From Bacillota bacterium (lineage in GTDB: Bacteria; Bacillota; Clostridia; Oscillospirales; Ethanoligenentaceae), in NCBI GenBank assembly GCA_023391535.1, contig JAEWAU010000032.1, positions 1-26,323 of the forward strand: a stretch of 26,323 nt of DNA, read 5' to 3'. This document shows, in pieces, positions 22,208 through 26,323 of this stretch. Below the pieces are notes generated by a model that saw only the letters and a list, made by a program, of their open reading frames with translations, ran no database searches and was not told the DNA's origin. Position 1 is the first letter of the stretch; every line of letters begins with the position of its first letter. Position numbers and translations under genes: made by a program.

Positions 22208-22268
22208 CTGGCGGGCTTTGATGCGGATTTGAATCCATCTTTCCATCTTATCATCGGAGAGCCGTATC
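22208..22268 (-). repeat. Dispersed repeat, single-arm copy
   Basis: Read on the minus strand this copy contains GGATACG, TCCGATGATAAG, AAGATGG and AAATCCGCATCAAAGCCCGC. All have counterparts in one or the other arm of the palindromic element at 20183-20287. It lies between the small lipoprotein gene and the secreted protein gene. A matching opposite arm was not found, so it may be a half-element. Confidence 0.6.
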
Positions 22269-22328
22269 CAGGGGCTTTGTTTCCGGGGTTTGCGTGCATT
22301 TCGTCCATACGCTTTGCGGAGGGGCGCG

Positions 22329-22622
22329 TCAGCTGCCGGGCACGGAGACGCCGGAGGAGGTGGCGCTGTCGAGGTTCTCCGCCCCGCTGCCCACGCGGTT
22401 GAGGTTATCCAGAATTCCCTGCAGGTCTTTTTGCTGCTGCGCGCCCGCCTGCGAGGCGCTTGCGCGGGAGGACGCCGCGGAGGACTTCGGCACGCCCGAA
22501 GCGCCCGATGCGTTCGGGGCGCCCGAGGCCCCGGAGGAATTTTCGCCCGGATCCACGCAGCTTGCGAGCGTCCCCGCCGCCAGGAGAAAGGCCGCCAAAA
22601 AACAGACAACCGCTTTTTTCAT
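22329..22622 (-). CDS. Small low-complexity lipoprotein, unknown function
   Basis: A 97-residue product with a lipoprotein signal (MKKAVVCFLAAFLLAAGTLASC), lipobox LASC and lipidated Cys22. The mature part is dominated by Ser, Ala, Gly and Pro (GASGAPNASGASGVPKSS), then a short helical segment QQQKDLQGILDNLNRVGSG and a Ser/Val tail. No family is recognised. The ATG at 22622 has only a weak AAGGGG upstream. It lies divergent from the response regulator gene and 210 bp before the secreted coiled-coil protein, which may share its transcript. The low-complexity linker suggests a surface-tethered spacer. Its existence as a gene rests on the signal peptide and lipobox. Confidence 0.65.
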   Translation of the reverse strand: MKKAVVCFLAAFLLAAGTLASCVDPGENSSGASGAPNASGASGVPKSSAASSRASASQAGAQQQKDLQGILDNLNRVGSGAENLDSATSSGVSVPGS

Positions 22623-22932
22623 GGCATCATGCCCCTTTCGCCGGCGCCGGGCGTTCAGGCAGCCGCGCGGATCGCAGTCGCCCCCGGCTTTTCCGTCCGA
22701 ATATATTCTACCCCGCTTCGGAGCGGGAAACAACGGATAAGCGGCGGGGAAGCGCCGGCAAAACGGCGGCAAAATGGGGGCAAGCGGCCCCGGGCGCTTT
22801 TCACGAAGCGCGAAAAAGGCTACAATAGAAACAGGAACCTTTGCCTAAGGCGGCTCCGCGCCTTTGCCGTGCCGCCAAAACGGACAACATACAGCCGAAA
22901 CGGCCCCGGCGGGCCGAACGGAGGGACCGGAT
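22623..22932. other. Divergent intergenic region between lipoprotein and response regulator (310 bp)
   Basis: No ORF is supported. It contains a candidate plus-strand promoter (22798-22826), a leader of about 100 nt rich in GGC/GCC, and the response regulator ribosome binding site (GGAGGG, near 22920). The minus-strand promoter of the lipoprotein gene was not identified. Confidence 0.6.
22798..22826 (+). promoter_or_regulatory. Candidate promoter of the two-component operon
   Basis: TTTTCA (22798-22803), a 17-bp spacer, then TACAAT (22821-22826). The -10 is good (5/6) and the -35 only partial (4/6), as often seen with regulated promoters. The leader to the ATG at 22933 would be about 100 nt. 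Confidence 0.4.
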
Positions 22933-23628
22933 ATGAAGCGAACCGTTTATATTGCGGACGACGAGGAGAACATCCGCAACCTGATGCAGCTGTTTTTTAC
23001 AAACGGCGGCTACGAGGCCGCCGCCTTTGCAAACGGCGACGAACTGCTCGACGCGTTTTTGAAAAAGCCGGCCGACCTCGTGGTGCTGGATATCATGATG
23101 CCGGGTACCGACGGCCTCGCGCTGTGCACGCGCATCCGCCAGTGCTCCGACACGTTCATCATTATCGTTTCCGCACGGGACAGCGAGCTTGACCGCATCA
23201 CCGGCATCACGCTCGGCTCCGACGATTACCTCACCAAGCCCTTCTCCCCCATGGAGCTTGTGGCGCGCGCGAACGCCCTGTTCCGCCGCCAGGAGCTGGC
23301 CCGCTCCTCCGGCGGGGAAAAGCTCGCCTGCGGCAACTTCGTGCTGGACCCCGCCGGCCGCGCCGCTTCGGTGGACGGACGCGCGCTGGAGCTCACCCCC
23401 ACGGAGTACGAGCTCACACTCTACCTGCTGCGCAACCGGGGCCGGGCCGTTTCCCGCGAAGAGCTGCTCAAAAACGTCTGGAAGTTCGATTTCGACGCGG
23501 ATACCCGCGCCACCGACGACGTAATCAAGCGGCTGCGCCGCAAGCTGGAAGCGGCGGGCGCGCAATTGCACATCGAATCGGTGTGGGGCTTCGGCTTCCG
23601 GCTCACGGAGGCGCCGCATCCGCTATGA
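22933..23628 (+). CDS. OmpR/PhoB family response regulator
   Basis: A 231-residue regulator. The receiver domain (1-118) has the acidic pocket Asp9-Asp10, phospho-acceptor Asp53 in VVLDIMMPG, Ser80 and Lys102 in LTKPF. The C-terminal winged helix (about 130-228) has the OmpR pattern LTPTEYELTLYLLRNRGRAVSREELLKNVW and ATDDVIKRLRRKLE...VWGFGFRL. It should bind direct-repeat DNA when phosphorylated by the adjacent kinase. The ATG at 22933 has GGAGGG seven bases upstream. Its stop overlaps the kinase start in an ATGA, indicating translational coupling. The signal and target genes are unknown; the divergent lipoprotein gene is one candidate target. Confidence 0.95.
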   Translation: MKRTVYIADDEENIRNLMQLFFTNGGYEAAAFANGDELLDAFLKKPADLVVLDIMMPGTDGLALCTRIRQCSDTFIIIVSARDSELDRITGITLGSDDYLTKPFSPMELVARANALFRRQELARSSGGEKLACGNFVLDPAGRAASVDGRALELTPTEYELTLYLLRNRGRAVSREELLKNVWKFDFDADTRATDDVIKRLRRKLEAAGAQLHIESVWGFGFRLTEAPHPL

Positions 23629-25037
23629 AAACGCTCCGGCAGAAGATTCTTACCCCCATGGTGCTGCTCATCGTGCTGGTGCCGCTGGCGACGCTGTTTT
23701 TTTTCAATATCGCCGTGCGCATCTACATGGAGCGCGCCGCCGTAAGCGACCTCAAAGAGGCCGTTTTGCCCGTGGAAACGATGGCGCAGCAGAATCTGAG
23801 CCAGGGCGGGGCCTCCCTTTCGGGCAAGCGCCTGGATTTCGCCGCCGTGGCGCTCACCAAGGCGGTGCAGTCCTCCCGGCTAACCGGCGCGCGGCTTCTG
23901 CTGTTCGACGGCCGCTCGCAGATGATCTACCCCAAAGCCGTGCCGGACGGCTTTGTTTCCGAAGAGCTCGCGCGCCGCGTGACCGCGCACGTGAAGCTCG
24001 GCGTTTCCGCAAACAGAGTGGTGCATCTGCGCATCCGCGGCGCGGATTACCTGATGTGCGGATTCGTGCTCTCCGGGGAGGCGGGCGGCCACATCAGCAT
24101 CGTGCTCGTAAGCCAGCTTGAGGTGGAGCACCGCCTGATCCAGATGGTGAATGTGCTGCTGGTCATCATCATGCTCACGGGCATCGCGGTGGGCGTGTTC
24201 GTGGCCGGGCGCATCGCCAAAAAAATGACCCGCCACGTGGGCGAGCTCTGCGACACCACCGCGCGCATCGGCGGCGGCGATTTTAAGCCTCCGCACCGGG
24301 AGCCGAGCGATATCGCCGAATTCCACGCGCTTTCCCAGAGCATCGAGCGCATGGCCGAGCGCCTGGGCGCCTCCGAAACCGCCCAGCTCGCGTTTTTGCA
24401 AAACGCCTCGCACGAGCTGCGCACGCCGCTGATGTCCATTCAAGGGTATGCCGAGGGCATCGCCGGCGGCGTGGTCCCGAACGTCAAGGAGGCGGCCGGA
24501 ATCATCGACAGCGAGAGCCGGCGCCTCCACGCGCTGGTGGAGGAGCTGCTCACGCTCTCCCGCATCGAAAGCCGCACGGCGGATAAAGCGCTCGTGCCGC
24601 TGAACCTGTGCGAGCTTCTGCCCGATTACGTGCAGCGGCTCGGGGGCATCGCCATGAAACAGGAAAAGCAGCTCGCGCTGGAACTCCCCGAGCTTCCCGT
24701 GCGGGTGCTGGGCGACGAGGAGCTTCTCGGACAGGCGGTGACGAACATCATCTCGAACTGCCTGCGGTATGCGCGCAGCACCGTGCGCATCACTCTGCTG
24801 CAGGGAGTGGAATACGCCGTGGTGCGCATCGGCGACGACGGCCCCGGCATCCCGGAAGCCGACCTGCCGCACCTGTTCGAGCGCTTCTATAAGGGCAAGG
24901 GCGGCAATTTCGGGCTGGGGCTCGCAATCGCGCGGTCCGCCGTGCGGGTGCTGGGGGGCGGCATCCGGGCCTGCAACGGCACCGAGGGCGCGCTGTTCGA
25001 TATTATCCTGCCGCTCGCGCCGCCGGAGAACGCATAG
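23625..25037 (+). CDS. Membrane sensor histidine kinase
   Basis: A 470-residue kinase. A first membrane segment spans residues 9-31. An extracytoplasmic sensor of about 140 residues follows, then a second segment (about 174-194) leading into a HAMP domain. The dimerisation domain has the phospho-acceptor His263 in NASHELRTPLMSIQGYAEG. The ATPase domain has the N box (NIISNCLRYA, 374-383), G1 box GDDGPGIP (403-410), F box (LFERFYKG) and G2 box GNFGLGLAIA (428-437). All catalytic motifs are intact. The sensor resembles no ligand family I can name. It starts at 23625 inside the response regulator stop and ends before a bidirectional terminator. Confidence 0.95.
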   Translation: MKTLRQKILTPMVLLIVLVPLATLFFFNIAVRIYMERAAVSDLKEAVLPVETMAQQNLSQGGASLSGKRLDFAAVALTKAVQSSRLTGARLLLFDGRSQMIYPKAVPDGFVSEELARRVTAHVKLGVSANRVVHLRIRGADYLMCGFVLSGEAGGHISIVLVSQLEVEHRLIQMVNVLLVIIMLTGIAVGVFVAGRIAKKMTRHVGELCDTTARIGGGDFKPPHREPSDIAEFHALSQSIERMAERLGASETAQLAFLQNASHELRTPLMSIQGYAEGIAGGVVPNVKEAAGIIDSESRRLHALVEELLTLSRIESRTADKALVPLNLCELLPDYVQRLGGIAMKQEKQLALELPELPVRVLGDEELLGQAVTNIISNCLRYARSTVRITLLQGVEYAVVRIGDDGPGIPEADLPHLFERFYKGKGGNFGLGLAIARSAVRVLGGGIRACNGTEGALFDIILPLAPPENA

Positions 25038-25070
25038 GCCGCTCTCTTTGCACATCTGTTTCCCCCGCTC

Positions 25071-25107
25071 AAAAAGTTCCCGCGGCGAATTGCCGCGGGA
25101 ACTTTTT
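25071..25107. terminator. Bidirectional intrinsic terminator
   Basis: A perfect 16-bp stem, AAAAAGTTCCCGCGGC (25071-25086) with its complement (25092-25107), and a 5-nt loop. The flanking A- and T-runs serve both strands. It sits between the convergent kinase and transporter genes and can end both transcripts. Confidence 0.95.
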
Positions 25108-25134
25108 GGTGCCTTAAAGACGCCGGCGCCGGTT

Positions 25135-26323
25135 TTACGTTCGGCCCGTGAACGTGAGGAACAGCAGCGCCGCGTTAAAGGCGAGGATGGCGGCGGCAAT
25201 CCCCCAACCCAGCGCCTGCACCCATTTCCGGTTCGCGAGGCTCCCCATCCACTTTGTTTTGCCCGCGATGAACATCAGCTGCAAAATGGGCAGCGGCAGG
25301 ATGAAGCTCAGCGCCACCTGGCTTGCCACCAGCGCCTTCATGGGGCTGACGCCCAGCGCGATGACGGCGAGCGCCGGCAGCATGGTGACGAGCCGGCGCA
25401 CGTTCACCGGAATGCTGAGGTTGATGAACCCTTTCATGATGGTCTGCCCGGCCATGGTGCCCACCGCCGAGGACGAAAGCCCCGCGGCAAGCAGCGCCAC
25501 GCCGAACATTCCGCCGGAAAGCGGGCCCAGAAGCGGCTCCAGCGAACGGTGCGCCTGCTGCATGGTTTCCACCGCCACGCCGTTGCGGAAAAACACGGCT
25601 GCGGAAACAACCACCATGGCGGCGTTGACGAAAAAGGCCGTGTTCATGGCCACGCAGATATCGATCTTCTCCATCTTCAGGTGGTGCCGCTTCTCCGCGT
25701 CGGAGCCGCTCCCGCAGCGGCACTGCACGAGCTGGGAATGGAGGTAGATGACGTGCGGCATCACCGTGGCGCCGAGCATCCCCACCGCGATGGTGACGGC
25801 GCCGCCGTCCGGCAGCGAGGGCACCGCCGTGCAGATCCCCGCCTGAAGCCAATCGGGCTTTGCGAGAAAAAGCTCCAGAAGGTACGCCCCGCCGATAACG
25901 GCCACAAGCGTGGTGATCACGGCCTCCACGAGACGCTGCCCGTATTTTTCCATATAGCAGATGCCGTAGGTGAGCAGGCCGGTGAGCAGGCCTGCGACCA
26001 GCATGGGCATGTGGAACAGCAGGTTGAGGCCGATGGTGCCGCCCAGGAATTCGGCGAGGTCGGTGGCCATGGCGCCCAGCTCCGCCACCGCCCAGAACGC
26101 GCGGTTGAGCCCGCGCGGGAAAGCGCGCGCGCACATCTCGGGCAGGCTGCGGCCCGTGGCGATGCCCACCTTGGCGGATATGGTCTGCAAAAAGATGGCC
26201 GCGGCGTTGCTCCAGAAAACCACCCAGAGCAGCGTGTAGCCGTAGCGGGAGCCTCCGCTGATGTTCGTTGCGAAGTTGCCAGGGTCTATGTAAGCGACAC
26301 TAACCACAAAGGCGGGCCCGAGA
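25135..26323 (-). CDS. mntH: Nramp family divalent metal transporter (MntH), N-terminus missing
   Basis: The gene runs off the right edge. The frame stays open to the last base, and the codons before 26307 read LGPAFV, so the GTG at 26307 is not the start. About 395 residues are present. Membrane segment 1 has the metal-binding DPGN motif (AYIDPGNFATN), and segment 6 has the MPH motif (GATVMPHVIYLHSQ), both needed for manganese/iron transport. Around ten hydrophobic segments are visible, as expected for the part after the N-terminus. It is a proton-coupled importer of Mn2+ or Fe2+. It converges on the two-component operon and shares its terminator. Any promoter or metal-responsive leader lies outside the window. 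Confidence 0.95.
   Translation of the reverse strand, partial: LGPAFVVSVAYIDPGNFATNISGGSRYGYTLLWVVFWSNAAAIFLQTISAKVGIATGRSLPEMCARAFPRGLNRAFWAVAELGAMATDLAEFLGGTIGLNLLFHMPMLVAGLLTGLLTYGICYMEKYGQRLVEAVITTLVAVIGGAYLLELFLAKPDWLQAGICTAVPSLPDGGAVTIAVGMLGATVMPHVIYLHSQLVQCRCGSGSDAEKRHHLKMEKIDICVAMNTAFFVNAAMVVVSAAVFFRNGVAVETMQQAHRSLEPLLGPLSGGMFGVALLAAGLSSSAVGTMAGQTIMKGFINLSIPVNVRRLVTMLPALAVIALGVSPMKALVASQVALSFILPLPILQLMFIAGKTKWMGSLANRKWVQALGWGIAAAILAFNAALLFLTFTGRT

Overview
The window is a gene-dense, GC-rich piece of a spore-forming Firmicute chromosome, most likely class Clostridia and probably an Oscillospirales-type (Ruminococcaceae-like) anaerobe. The evidence is the clostridial-type RpoB, RpoC, EF-Tu and SigA sequences, an S12 protein with the extra N-terminal loop seen in many Clostridia, the spoIIGA-sigE sporulation pair, strong AGGAGG ribosome binding sites, and consensus sigma-A promoters in AT-rich islands. 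This placement is inference; no 16S rRNA is present.

Almost everything from 1 to about 22.6 kb reads leftward on the minus strand. In transcription order it runs: a small lipoprotein, a secreted coiled-coil protein, rpmE (L31), a YigZ/IMPACT protein, a dGTPase-like HD hydrolase, dnaG primase, sigA, an Rrf2 regulator, rpoB, rpoC, an L7Ae-like protein, rpsL, rpsG, fusA, tuf, spoIIGA and the start of sigE. The window therefore groups the RNA polymerase large subunits, the housekeeping sigma factor, the str operon, primase and an early sporulation sigma factor with its processing protease. From 22.9 to 25.0 kb an OmpR-type response regulator and its histidine kinase read rightward as an overlapping pair. 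A bidirectional terminator separates them from a convergent MntH/Nramp metal transporter that runs off the right edge.

Control signals are clear in places. Consensus sigma-A promoters precede rpoB and the L7Ae-rpsL-rpsG-fusA-tuf operon, and a near-consensus one precedes rpmE. Intrinsic terminators follow tuf and the kinase/transporter pair. spoIIGA has a candidate promoter with the unusual 22-bp spacing known from the Bacillus spoIIG promoter.

The most interesting material is intergenic. (i) The rpoB upstream region holds a complete plus-strand transcription unit without an obvious ORF: two 22-bp-spaced direct repeats, a TTGAAC-N17-TATAAT promoter and a terminator about 155 nt downstream. 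It runs antisense across the rpoB promoter. (ii) Two copies of a 75-nt three-stem element lie between sigA and the Rrf2 gene, with compensatory base changes in all three stems. (iii) A related element lies upstream of both rpsG and fusA. (iv) A palindromic dispersed repeat occurs downstream of yigZ and again upstream of the secreted protein gene. No tRNA, rRNA, CRISPR array, insertion sequence or prophage gene was recognised.
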